Of a stretch of DNA of 64,000 bases, positions 55,252 through 63,730 are shown piece by piece (the stretch's first letter is position 1; each line of letters opens with the position of its first letter). The stretch lies in the NCBI RefSeq assembly GCF_003386165.1, contig NZ_QRDV01000001.1, positions 800,085 to 864,084 on the forward strand, given 5' to 3'. This DNA comes from Winogradskyella eximia. GTDB taxonomy: Bacteria > Bacteroidota > Bacteroidia > Flavobacteriales > Flavobacteriaceae. The notes beneath the pieces are model-generated. The model did not search any database and was not told where the DNA came from. It saw only the letters and a program-made list of their open reading frames with translations. A program made the position numbers and the translations under genes.

Positions 55252-56565
55252 TTATTTTATATAAGATTTCATCATCAATGCAGCACCTAAAGCACTTTCA
55301 TTTTTACAATCAGAAATTTTTATTTCAATGTCATTTTTTAATAGCTTTAAAAATCTAATAAAGATTTCGTTTTTATTAAATCCGCCAGAAATGTAAATGT
55401 CTTTAATTGCTGAATTTTTATCAGAAATTAAATTAATACCATGAATTACTTTTTTACTGATTTCAAACACCAATTGGTAATAAGCGCTTTCATAATTGGT
55501 ATAATTAGCCAATAATTCCGGGTGTGCTTCAAAATCACTATCAATGCCTTCCGATAAAAATACACGTGCATTTGCATTAATGAGTTCATTACACAACGCT
55601 GCATTTAGCTCTAACTGTAAATGGGTATCAATATCAACTTTAAAATACGTACTTAAAGCAGATATATATACTTCATGGATTTTTCCTAGAAACTGCATAG
55701 ACGATTTTATCTGCTGTTTCTGTGGAGTCATAAAACACAAACAGTTATTTTTTAACTGATGTTGTGTTAAGGTTTCTTTACTAAATGGATTCATGGCTAT
55801 AATCCACGTGCCTGTAGATAGTAAAATAAATTCGTTGTCTTTTTCGGATTCTAACAACGGAATAATAGATGCAGAACTATCATGCAATCCTGTGCCAATA
55901 GCAATTTCTTTACCATTGAAAGAGGTTACTATAGCTTCTTTTCCATTTTGTGGTGTAGGTAAATTTAATTTGTAATCAGAAATCCATTTATGATACTGCA
56001 TGGTATCAAAATCCCAAGTTGCTGTATGTGCACCAACAGAAGTGAAATCTGCAGTGATTTGTTTGGTAAAAAGATAGCTTAGGTATTGTGGGTAATGTAA
56101 AATCGTATCTACCTTATTCCAAAATTCTGGTTTTTCTTTTTGTAATTTTAATATTTGAAGCCCTGTGTTTAGCATGCCATAAGCCGGTGATGCTGTTTTT
56201 CTAGAAAATTCTTCCTGACCTCCATTAGCTTCATAAAACTCTTGATGCTCTTCTAAGTTTAATGGCTTTAAATAATTATATAAAGGTGTAATTCTATTGC
56301 CTTGAGCATCTAAATAGATAAGACTAGCTCCGTGCGTAGAAAAGTTAATAGCTTTTATATTATACTCACCTTCGGCTTGTATTCTTTTGATCTCATTTTG
56401 AATCCAATTCTCAATAGATTCTATATCATCACAAGGGTAACCATCTTCATCTGAAATCTCATCAAATCGCGTTGCGTTTCTGTATACAACGTCAAACTCT
56501 TCATTAAACAAGAGTATTTTTTTATTTGTTTTCCCTATATCAATTACAGCAATTACATTCACCAT
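55252..56565 (-). CDS. FGGY-family sugar kinase, probable L-fuculokinase
   Basis: The ATG at 56565 is chosen; a GTG one codon earlier is also in frame. The 437-residue protein has the FGGY/actin-like ATPase motifs: IDIGKTNKKILLF (phosphate 1) near the N-terminus, TGLHDSSASIIPLL in the middle, LLSTGTW (phosphate 2) at about 255, and ISGGFNKN (adenosine) near 400. The family phosphorylates ketoses or polyols. The aldolase and L-fucose isomerase directly upstream point to L-fuculose as substrate, giving L-fuculose-1-phosphate; L-rhamnulose cannot be excluded by sequence alone. A terminator-like hairpin between it and fucI may lower its expression. Confidence 0.8.
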   Translation of the reverse strand: MVNVIAVIDIGKTNKKILLFNEEFDVVYRNATRFDEISDEDGYPCDDIESIENWIQNEIKRIQAEGEYNIKAINFSTHGASLIYLDAQGNRITPLYNYLKPLNLEEHQEFYEANGGQEEFSRKTASPAYGMLNTGLQILKLQKEKPEFWNKVDTILHYPQYLSYLFTKQITADFTSVGAHTATWDFDTMQYHKWISDYKLNLPTPQNGKEAIVTSFNGKEIAIGTGLHDSSASIIPLLESEKDNEFILLSTGTWIIAMNPFSKETLTQHQLKNNCLCFMTPQKQQIKSSMQFLGKIHEVYISALSTYFKVDIDTHLQLELNAALCNELINANARVFLSEGIDSDFEAHPELLANYTNYESAYYQLVFEISKKVIHGINLISDKNSAIKDIYISGGFNKNEIFIRFLKLLKNDIEIKISDCKNESALGAALMMKSYIK

Positions 56566-56580
56566 CACAGTTCAAAATTA

Positions 56581-56619
56581 AAAAAAGGGTGTTTGGTTTT
56601 TAAAGCCAATCACCCTTTT
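56581..56619 (-). terminator. Terminator-like hairpin between fucI and the kinase gene
   Basis: AAAAGGGTG (56583-56591) pairs with CACCCTTTT (56611-56619), extended by TTGG/CCAA. On the minus strand it is followed by six T and then AATTTTG. It lies 12 bp after the fucI stop and ends 15 bp before the kinase start, so it would act as a partial terminator inside the operon. Confidence 0.7.
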
Positions 56620-56631
56620 GAGTTATTTTAA

Positions 56632-58419
56632 TTAATCTTTAAATCCGTATAACGGACCATAATTTTTACAAGCTCTATAATCAGCTCCTTCTAAGCCTTC
56701 TCCAAAAGCAGACCATGCACTTGGTCTAAATACGTCGTCTTCACTAACATTATGCATGTTAACAGGAATACGTAACATCGCTGCTAAAGAAATTAAATCG
56801 GCACCAATATGTCCATGAGAAATAGCTCCATGGTTTGCTCCCCATTTAGCCATTACAGTATACACATCTTTAAAGAAACCTGTTCCTGTTGTTCTTGGTA
56901 CAAACCAAGTTGTTGGCCAAGTTGGGTTCGTTCTTTCGTCTAATACTTCGTGAACATCCTCAGGTAATTCAACACTCCAGCCTTCCACAAGTTGTAAAAC
57001 TGGTCCAATCCCTTTTACAAGATTAATTCTACACATTGTTAATGGAATAGTGCCTTTTGTTTTAAATTGAGAAGAGAATCCTCCACCTCTAAAATATTCA
57101 GCAATTGCAGCTGGCCATTTTGTATTATCTAAACATTTTTGAACTTCTTCTTCTGTAATATCCCAGAATGGTTTCATTGTAGGATTTCCTTCTGCATCCG
57201 TTTGCTGTGCTGTAGCATCTAATGTTGTAGAACCAGAATTGATTAAGTGAATAATTCCATCCTTAGCAATTCCTGTTAATTTTTTACCTGTCACTCGTTC
57301 TACAGACTCAGGACTCCAGTACGTACGTACATCAGAGAACAATTGCGCTTTATTCGTTAACAAGTGTCCAAACAACATAGAAATTGCGTTTAAACAATCG
57401 TTTTCTGTTGCAAATGTGTAAGCTTGACGAATACCATTCCAATCAAAAGAAGAGTTTAAAATAGATTCTGTAAAATCGGCGTTTGGTTGGTAATCGGTCC
57501 ACTGACGTTGACCTTGAAAACCTCCCATAATAGCATTTCTACCTTTAGATTCTTCACCGAATCCCATGTCTTTCAACTTAGGGTTTCCGTTCATTAAATC
57601 TTTACAGATTAAAGTCATTTTCACAACCTTTTCCCATTCAGCATCTTTTACTTCTGCTGATTTTTGTGTTTCTGGCGTATTATAATCTTTACCTTCTTTA
57701 CAGTTTTCTTTGGTCCAAGCTAAAGCTTTTTCGTATTCGTCATGGTCATATATACCTTCATCAATACGTCTTAAGAGCTCAACAGACTCCACAAACTCAG
57801 CTCTTACGCCTAAGTAATCTTGTAAGAAGTTGACATCTACCATAGATCCTGCAATACCCATAGAACTATAGCCTATTGATAAATAAGATTTACCTTTCAT
57901 TTGAGCAACAGCTAAAGCACCTTTTACAAAACGCAATATTTTTTCTGAAACATCTTGAGGAATGGTTTGGTCACCACCATCTTGCACTTCTTTACCATAA
58001 ATTCCAAAAGCTGGTAATCCCTTTTGAGAATAACCTGCCAATGCTGCTGCTAAATACACTGCACCTGGTCTTTCTGTTCCATTAAATCCCCAAACTGCTT
58101 TAGGTGTTAAAGGATCGGTATCCATAACTTCTGTTCCGTAGCACCAGCATGGTGTTACTGTTAAAGACACTTCAACTCCTTCTCTTTTAAATTTATCTGC
58201 ACAAGCTGCTGCATCTGCAACACCTCCAATAGTGGTGTCTGCAATTACAACCTCTACTTTTTCACCACTTGGAAAACGTAAGGTGTCTTGTATTAATTTT
58301 GCGGCCGCTTTAGCCATGTCCATTGTTTGAACTTCTAATGACTCTCTCACACCTAATTCACGTCCATCAATCACCGGACGAATGCCTACTTTTGGTAGTC
58401 TACCTATTAATCTACTCAT
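56632..58419 (-). CDS. fucI: L-fucose isomerase
   Basis: The 595-residue protein matches the size (about 590) and sequence style of L-fucose isomerase from the first residues: [56 protein letters not shown], and a C-terminal [27 protein letters not shown] containing a probable metal-site His. The family converts L-fucose to L-fuculose with Mn2+ in the cytoplasm as a hexamer. No signal peptide is present. The gene lies 15 bp after the aldolase and before the kinase, so the order is aldolase-isomerase-kinase. It is the clearest evidence that the monosaccharide released by this locus is L-fucose (or the structurally related D-arabinose). Confidence 0.97.
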   Translation of the reverse strand: MSRLIGRLPKVGIRPVIDGRELGVRESLEVQTMDMAKAAAKLIQDTLRFPSGEKVEVVIADTTIGGVADAAACADKFKREGVEVSLTVTPCWCYGTEVMDTDPLTPKAVWGFNGTERPGAVYLAAALAGYSQKGLPAFGIYGKEVQDGGDQTIPQDVSEKILRFVKGALAVAQMKGKSYLSIGYSSMGIAGSMVDVNFLQDYLGVRAEFVESVELLRRIDEGIYDHDEYEKALAWTKENCKEGKDYNTPETQKSAEVKDAEWEKVVKMTLICKDLMNGNPKLKDMGFGEESKGRNAIMGGFQGQRQWTDYQPNADFTESILNSSFDWNGIRQAYTFATENDCLNAISMLFGHLLTNKAQLFSDVRTYWSPESVERVTGKKLTGIAKDGIIHLINSGSTTLDATAQQTDAEGNPTMKPFWDITEEEVQKCLDNTKWPAAIAEYFRGGGFSSQFKTKGTIPLTMCRINLVKGIGPVLQLVEGWSVELPEDVHEVLDERTNPTWPTTWFVPRTTGTGFFKDVYTVMAKWGANHGAISHGHIGADLISLAAMLRIPVNMHNVSEDDVFRPSAWSAFGEGLEGADYRACKNYGPLYGFKD

Positions 58420-58434
58420 GATTATATTTTTTTA

Positions 58435-59229
58435 TTATGTGAATTGCTCTAATTCTGTTAATTGCTCGTTAGAAAGTCCAGCGGGTTGAAAACCTGCTGC
58501 CCAACACATCATTAACATCTTAGCTCCTTTATTTGCTACATCTAAAAAGTCCCAAGCTTGCATTACATCTGGTGCTGTTGCTGTCGCTCCATGCTTTTCC
58601 CATAAAGAAACGTTTCTTGTTTTAAATGCTTCCATAGTTACATCTGCTAAAGCTGCCGTACTAGATAAAGCATAAGGTGTACAGTGAATACCTTTTGGTA
58701 CAAATACTTTAACCTCAGGACACATCATCCAGATTTGTCTATTTAATTCTTCTTCATTATCAAATAACTCGTGATGACTCATACAGATTAACTCTAATGG
58801 ATGTGTGTGCACAACTGCTAAATTTTCTGGGTGATGAATAGAGTTAAATAAATGGATACTGGCATGAGAAATTAACTCACACGTTGGTCCAAAGTTTTCG
58901 CGCTTACCTCCCCAAATAATTGAATAGGCTGTTGCGTCTTCATTGATATATAAGATACAAGACGCTTCTTCAAGCTTATCTACTAAATCTCTCAAATAAC
59001 AACCTGTACCTGTAATGTATATTACAAATCCTGCAGCTCCTTTTGGAAATTCAAACGGGATTTCTGTTCCTATACCTTGCACTTCTTCTTTTGTAAAGTA
59101 AGAGGTTAAGTTCATTGAAATGTTTCCTGCATTTCGCTCTGCCCATTCACGTTGCCATAAATAACCTGCGACTTCGGATACTTTTTTTAATTCTGCTTCT
59201 ACCTGTACTGGGAGTTTTATCGTTTTCAT
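58435..59229 (-). CDS. Class II aldolase of the RhaD type, probable L-fuculose-1-phosphate aldolase
   Basis: The ATG at 59229 starts a compact 264-residue protein; an in-frame ATG at 59268 adds 13 Asn/Lys-rich residues that look untranslated. The zinc ligands match the rhamnulose-1-phosphate aldolase arrangement: E118 (TCELISH), H141 and H143 (VVHTHPLE), and H213 (WEKHGATAT). NAGNIS near 34-39 is the phosphate-binding segment. The enzyme cleaves a ketose-1-phosphate into dihydroxyacetone phosphate and L-lactaldehyde in the cytoplasm. The fold is RhaD-like rather than the shorter FucA type, yet it stands with fucI and fucP, so L-fuculose-1-phosphate is the likely substrate. It is the first gene of the minus-strand fucose operon and is divergent from an AraC regulator. 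Confidence 0.87.
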   Translation of the reverse strand: MKTIKLPVQVEAELKKVSEVAGYLWQREWAERNAGNISMNLTSYFTKEEVQGIGTEIPFEFPKGAAGFVIYITGTGCYLRDLVDKLEEASCILYINEDATAYSIIWGGKRENFGPTCELISHASIHLFNSIHHPENLAVVHTHPLELICMSHHELFDNEEELNRQIWMMCPEVKVFVPKGIHCTPYALSSTAALADVTMEAFKTRNVSLWEKHGATATAPDVMQAWDFLDVANKGAKMLMMCWAAGFQPAGLSNEQLTELEQFT

Positions 59230-59344
59230 TTGTTTATGTTTATTATTTTTATTTGTCAAATAGTGCATCCATATTAATCATAACATTTAGTATTACGTGT
59301 TTAGTTATGGATAGTTCATATCGTTTTAAATAAAATTATTGTAA

Positions 59345-59352
59345 CAAAAATA
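59345..59352 (-). promoter_or_regulatory. -7 element of the aldolase-fucI-kinase operon
   Basis: On the minus strand this reads TATTTTTG, a perfect TAnnTTTG match, 115 bp upstream of the aldolase start. No AGnA operator block lies 19 bp upstream, so this operon appears to answer to a different regulator, perhaps the divergent AraC protein. Confidence 0.45.
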
Positions 59353-59388
59353 GACACACATTACTCCTTATTAAATATTCAAAATCTG

Positions 59389-59396
59389 TATTTTTG
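59389..59396 (+). promoter_or_regulatory. -7 element of the AraC regulator gene
   Basis: TATTTTTG, a perfect TAnnTTTG match, lies 25 bp upstream of the ATG at 59422, in the usual range for this group. It is the mirror of the -7 box at 59345-59352 in the same 150-bp divergent control region. Confidence 0.5.
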
Positions 59397-59421
59397 TATC
59401 TAATTCAAACATTAGTGCTTC

Positions 59422-60321
59422 ATGAAGTTTGTAAAAGAAATTGAATTAGGCGATCCTTCAGCAAATCATCAAAATTTTATTGACCTGAAATTAAAGATGT
59501 TATGTTGTAGGTATTGGTTATTAGATTTATGGGACTGTCATGAAATGGTATTTCCGTTTTGGAGACTATATTGGAATAAAAACACAGGTGGTCAGTTAAT
59601 TCATCAAGACACTGTTTTTGAAATGGATCCGAATCATATTTATATCATTCCTCCGTTTACCTCATTTTCGTCACGCTATACAAAGAATCATATCTATAAT
59701 GAAGGTATTCATGTTTCAGGGAAACAATTGAATGCTAAACACAATGAAGCCGATTTAGAAAATATGTTTTTAATTCACTTCTTTGCTCATTTTAATTTAG
59801 GAGTACCTTTTGATAGTGTTTTTCCAGGTATTTTAAAAATTGAATTAACCGATTATTTAAAGGATCGATTGAATTATTTAACCAATCGCCTAAAAGTGGA
59901 AAACAAAGATTTTAAACTTACCTTTAATTTAAAGTTGCAAGCCTTTATTAAAGAAGCCCTCACTAATATTGGTCCGGAATTATGGAAAACCATTAATATA
60001 GACGAGCGTGTTTTAAAAGTGATCCGTTATATTGAAGTCAATCTTGACAAAAAATTAAGCAACACAAGAATGTCATCGCTCGTTAGTATGGCTCCAAATT
60101 CGTTTGCCCGATTATTTAAAGATGAAATGAACGTGACATTGCATCAGTTTGTTCAAAATAGAAAAATCGCAAAATCTTGTGAGTTATTTGAGCATACTAA
60201 TAAGTCGATTGAAAATGTTGCGTTTAATTTAGGTTTTTCAGATCGCTACCATTTTTCACGTGTGTTTAAATCGGTTACAGGATTAACTCCTGCATCATAC
60301 AAATCGGGTAAATACACCTAG
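59422..60321 (+). CDS. AraC-family transcriptional regulator of the fucose genes
   Basis: The 299-residue protein has an N-terminal cupin-like sensor half (about 30-110; FEMDPNHIYIIPPFTSFSS) and a C-terminal double HTH (about 200-299; DKKLSNTRMSSLVSMAPNSFARLFKDE, then NKSIENVAFNLGFSDRYHFSRVFKSVTGLTPASYK). It is cytoplasmic, without a membrane segment or receiver domain, so it probably senses a small ligand such as L-fucose or L-fuculose directly. It is divergent from the aldolase-fucI-kinase operon and precedes aldA-fucP on the same strand, the classic position for a local activator. The ligand and target sites are inferred. Confidence 0.88.
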   Translation: MKFVKEIELGDPSANHQNFIDLKLKMLCCRYWLLDLWDCHEMVFPFWRLYWNKNTGGQLIHQDTVFEMDPNHIYIIPPFTSFSSRYTKNHIYNEGIHVSGKQLNAKHNEADLENMFLIHFFAHFNLGVPFDSVFPGILKIELTDYLKDRLNYLTNRLKVENKDFKLTFNLKLQAFIKEALTNIGPELWKTINIDERVLKVIRYIEVNLDKKLSNTRMSSLVSMAPNSFARLFKDEMNVTLHQFVQNRKIAKSCELFEHTNKSIENVAFNLGFSDRYHFSRVFKSVTGLTPASYKSGKYT

Positions 60322-60714
60322 CCTTACCATTCAAAATATTTAGACCGAAGCCTAAACATGGGGTGTTTTAGCTGCTATGAAGATTTTGAGCAAGCAATTG
60401 ACGGATTTGAGAAACGTACTCTACCTTATTATATCATTCTTTGTAGAGGCCAATACCATTCGGTTGTAGGTCAACAAATTTCTATTAAAATATACGGGTT
60501 TTTCAATATCAAATACTATTGAAAATTAAAACAATGAAACCCTTCAATGTTTAAATTATACATATTATTGATTAATATGGATAAATGCTAAAACTACAAT
60601 AGGATATAAGTTTGTTGGCTACATTGGTAAAGAATGATTCGATTTTTTGTTTATTTATAATAAAAACTTCGAATTTATTAAACATATCACAACATAAACT
60701 AAACGTAAACACTC
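60322..60714 (+). other. Intergenic region upstream of aldA
   Basis: This 393-bp gap holds a copy of the shared operator block (60386-60443), a second perfect -7 match TAAGTTTG (60607-60614) 100 bp before aldA, and a 54-codon ORF (60358-60522) that I do not accept as a gene. No terminator for the AraC gene is obvious. The aldA promoter is either TAAGTTTG with a 100-base leader or the upstream operator with a 270-base leader. Confidence 0.4.
60386..60443 (+). promoter_or_regulatory. Twelfth copy of the shared operator, far upstream of aldA
   Basis: The block (60386-60416) has AGCAAGCAATTGA at positions 4-16, GGA at 18-20 and AGAAACG at 25-31, matching the copy at 30450 at 24 of 31 positions. 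After 19 bp comes ATTCTTTG (60436-60443), which keeps TTTG but not TA. The next gene starts 271 bp away, unlike the 15-32 bp seen elsewhere, so it may be a relic or may serve aldA-fucP through a long leader. Confidence 0.45.
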
Positions 60715-62154
60715 ATGAAAGAATTTAATCAATTTATAAACGGAAAGTTTGTAAAATCTACTTCTTCAGAAGTAACAAAAGTACTTAACCCTTGTACAGA
60801 AGAAGTATTGTCAGAGATACCACATGGTTCTGTTGAAGATGCAAATAAAGCATTAGAGGCTGCAAAAGGATCACAACACGCTTGGAAATCTCTAACTGCA
60901 ATTGAACGTGCTGGCTATTTAAATAAAATGGCAAACGTGATTCGTGAAAATCGTGTGTTTTTAGCCGAAACTTTAGCGTCAGAACAAGCTAAAGTAATTG
61001 GATTAGCACAAGTAGAAATTGATGTTACTGCTGATTATTTTGATTATAACGCAGGTTGGGCAAGACGAATTGAAGGAGAAATTATTCAGAGCGATAGAGC
61101 TAAAGAGCATATCTTTTTGCATAAAGCTCCTATTGGTGTATCTGTAGGTATATTACCATGGAACTTTCCATTCTTTGTAATGGCAAGAAAAGTAGCACCA
61201 TCTTTAGTAACTGGTAATACATGTGTTATTAAGCCAAGTTGTGTTGCACCAAATACCGTTATGGAATTTGTAAAACTTATTGAAAACATAGGCTTACCTG
61301 CTGGTGTCTTAAACTTTGTTTGTGGTTCTGGACCACTTGTTGGAAATGCCTTATCTAAGAGTCCTATTACTGGTATTGTAAGTTTAACAGGAAGTGTATA
61401 TGCTGGTCAGAAAATTATGGAAGCTGCAGCGCCAAACATTACTAAGGTCTCTTTAGAATTGGGAGGAAAAGCTCCTGCTATTGTATGTGCAGATGCTAAT
61501 TTAGAATTAGCTGTTAATGCTATCGTAAACTCTAAAGTTATCTTTAGCGGACAAGTTTGTAACTGTGCAGAACGTGTTTATGTAGAAGATTCTATATACG
61601 ATGAGTTTATTGATAGAGTAACAAAGAAATTAAACGAAGTTAAAGTTGAAGATGCGTTTTCTACTAACAATCCAGATATGAGTAGTATGGTATCTCAAGC
61701 GCAAATAGAAAAAGTTGAAGAGATGGTCAACTTCGCTAAAAAAGAAGGTGCTGAAGTGGTATTAGGTGGACAGAGATCTAGCCAGTTTGATAGAGGTTAT
61801 TTTTATCAACCAACCTTATTGACTAACGTTAAACAGAACATGCAAATTATTCAAGAAGAAGTATTTGGTCCTGTTTTACCTGTAATGAAATTTAGCACGC
61901 TTGATGAAGCAATTGCTTTATCAAATGATAGTGACTTCGGGTTAACATCATCTATTTTCTCTGAGAACTTTAATAAAGTGATGCATGCAAGTCAAGAATT
62001 AGAATTTGGTGAAACTTACATTAATAGAGAGCATTTTGAAGCTATTCAAGGTTTCCACGCAGGATGGAAAAAATCTGGAGTTGGTGGAGCTGATGGGAAA
62101 CATGGAATGGAAGAATACCTTCAAACGAAGGTGATTTATGCACAATACAGATAG
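60715..62154 (+). CDS. aldA: Lactaldehyde dehydrogenase
   Basis: The 479-residue protein is an NAD(P)-dependent aldehyde dehydrogenase with PWNFPFF (148-154), the glycine motif SLTGSVYAG, the general base E248 in LELGGKAP, and the catalytic Cys in SGQVCNCAERVYV (C282, with C284 next to it). This last motif is, as I recall, the same as in E. coli AldA. It oxidises L-lactaldehyde, the aldolase product, to L-lactate in the cytoplasm. Position between the AraC regulator and fucP supports the assignment. A terminator-like hairpin separates it from fucP. Confidence 0.92.
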   Translation: MKEFNQFINGKFVKSTSSEVTKVLNPCTEEVLSEIPHGSVEDANKALEAAKGSQHAWKSLTAIERAGYLNKMANVIRENRVFLAETLASEQAKVIGLAQVEIDVTADYFDYNAGWARRIEGEIIQSDRAKEHIFLHKAPIGVSVGILPWNFPFFVMARKVAPSLVTGNTCVIKPSCVAPNTVMEFVKLIENIGLPAGVLNFVCGSGPLVGNALSKSPITGIVSLTGSVYAGQKIMEAAAPNITKVSLELGGKAPAIVCADANLELAVNAIVNSKVIFSGQVCNCAERVYVEDSIYDEFIDRVTKKLNEVKVEDAFSTNNPDMSSMVSQAQIEKVEEMVNFAKKEGAEVVLGGQRSSQFDRGYFYQPTLLTNVKQNMQIIQEEVFGPVLPVMKFSTLDEAIALSNDSDFGLTSSIFSENFNKVMHASQELEFGETYINREHFEAIQGFHAGWKKSGVGGADGKHGMEEYLQTKVIYAQYR

Positions 62155-62173
62155 AAATTAATATTAGATTACC

Positions 62174-62220
62174 AAAGCACTATTCATTTTTAGATATTAA
62201 TTTGAATGGTGCTTTTTTTT
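62174..62220 (+). terminator. Terminator between aldA and fucP
   Basis: AAAGCAC-ATTCA (62174-62186) pairs with TGAAT-GTGCTTT (62203-62215) with one internal mismatch, followed by a long T-run to 62220. It would end or weaken transcription before fucP, which starts 30 bp later. Confidence 0.75.
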
Positions 62221-62249
62221 CATTGACACTAAAAAAAAACCAAGATTAA

Positions 62250-63554
62250 ATGACGAATTCAACAAAAATACCAGTAGTATCAAAAGAGGTTATCGTACCA
62301 TTTGTACTTATCACATCTTTGTTTGCGCTTTGGGGTTTTGCTAACGACATTACCAATCCTATGGTAGCTGCATTTGGAACCGTAATGGAGATTTCAACAG
62401 CTAAAGCTGCTTTGGTACAATTAGCTTTTTATGGAGGTTATGCAACTATGGCTATTCCTGCGGCACTTTTTGTTAGAAAATACAGTTATAAAAAAGGAAT
62501 ACTTTTAGGCTTAACGCTTTACGCTATTGGAGCTTTATTGTTTTTTCCAGCTGCAAAATTCGAGGTTTTTGGATTCTTTTTAGGGTCTTTATATATCTTA
62601 ACTTTTGGGTTAGCCTTTTTAGAAACTACAGCAAATCCTTTTATATTATCAATGGGAGATGAGCGTACGGCAACACAGCGATTAAACTTAGCACAAGCTT
62701 TTAATCCTATTGGTTCACTGTTTGGTATGTTTGTGGCTTCAAAATTTATACTTACAGCTTTAGATTCTGATAAACGTAATGAGGCTGGAGAACTTATTTT
62801 CAATACGTTAAGCGAAGCTCAAAAAGCGGTTATTAGAACGCATGATTTAGAGATTATTAGAAACCCTTATGTTATTCTTGGTTTTGTTGTTATAGCCATG
62901 TTAGTGGTCATTTCTGTCACTAAAATGCCTAAAAGAACGGTTAGCGATAATCCAACCAGTGCGGCATCTTCATTTAAAAGATTATTCAAAAATGGAAAAT
63001 ATAAAGAAGGTGTTTTAGCACAACTATTCTATGTTGCCGCTCAAATTATGTGTTGGACATTTATTATTCAATACGCAGGAAACTTAGGTATACCAAAAGC
63101 AGAAGCACAAAATTATAATATTGTAGCCATGGCTATTTTTTTATGTAGCAGATTTATTAGCACATTTTTAATGAAATATGTCAACTCTAGAAAACTGTTG
63201 ATGATTTTTGCGCTTTGCGCCATGGTAACGATGTCTGGTGTTATATTAATTGAAGGTATTGCCGGACTCTATTTGTTAGTGGCTACTTCAGCATTTATGT
63301 CTTTAATGTTCCCAACCATTTATGGTATTGCATTAGATGGTTTAAGAGCAGACGATACCGCTATTGGAGCAGCCGGTTTGGTAATGGCTATTGTTGGTGG
63401 TGCTTTAATGCCAATTTTGCAAGGATTAATGATAGATACTGAAAAGATAGGACCATTTTCTGGTGTTAACTTCTCTTTTATTCTTCCTTTTATTTGTTTC
63501 TGTTTTATAGCCTTATATGGTTATAGGACTTTAAAAGTTTATAAGGACCAATAA
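62250..63554 (+). CDS. fucP: L-fucose:proton symporter (MFS, FucP type)
   Basis: The 434-residue protein has about twelve hydrophobic segments and the FucP-type opening SLFALWGFANDITNPMVAAF, followed by FLETTANPFILSMG and LNLAQAFNPIGSLFGM in the N-terminal half and FMSLMFPTIYGIALDGL in the C-terminal half; these are characteristic of the fucose/glucose-galactose MFS subfamily. It imports L-fucose across the inner membrane with protons. A polar insert of about 25 residues follows TM5-6. It completes the uptake step for fucose released in the periplasm by the GH29 and GH95-like enzymes. Confidence 0.92.
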   Translation: MTNSTKIPVVSKEVIVPFVLITSLFALWGFANDITNPMVAAFGTVMEISTAKAALVQLAFYGGYATMAIPAALFVRKYSYKKGILLGLTLYAIGALLFFPAAKFEVFGFFLGSLYILTFGLAFLETTANPFILSMGDERTATQRLNLAQAFNPIGSLFGMFVASKFILTALDSDKRNEAGELIFNTLSEAQKAVIRTHDLEIIRNPYVILGFVVIAMLVVISVTKMPKRTVSDNPTSAASSFKRLFKNGKYKEGVLAQLFYVAAQIMCWTFIIQYAGNLGIPKAEAQNYNIVAMAIFLCSRFISTFLMKYVNSRKLLMIFALCAMVTMSGVILIEGIAGLYLLVATSAFMSLMFPTIYGIALDGLRADDTAIGAAGLVMAIVGGALMPILQGLMIDTEKIGPFSGVNFSFILPFICFCFIALYGYRTLKVYKDQ

Positions 63555-63730
63555 TAAATTGATATCGTTTTGGTATAGGTCTGTCTCATTAGTATTGCTT
63601 ATCTAATTATAGAATACAAAAGCTATTATGAAAAAAAGTAAGATAGAAGTGTTAACAAAACGAACCTTGGGCTAAAACCGATTAGAAATGGATGTTAATG
63701 GATAAAATACATGAATTATAAAAGTACATT

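Noticed and set aside
60358..60522. 54-codon ORF containing SVVGQQISIK, recalling HhH-GPD DNA glycosylases
   Set aside because: Too short, no conserved flanks, and its first half is explained by the operator copy; kept only as a remote gene-remnant possibility.
63628..63675. 15-codon ORF beginning MKKSKIEVLTK before lutA
   Set aside because: Too short, no supporting context; a chance ORF.
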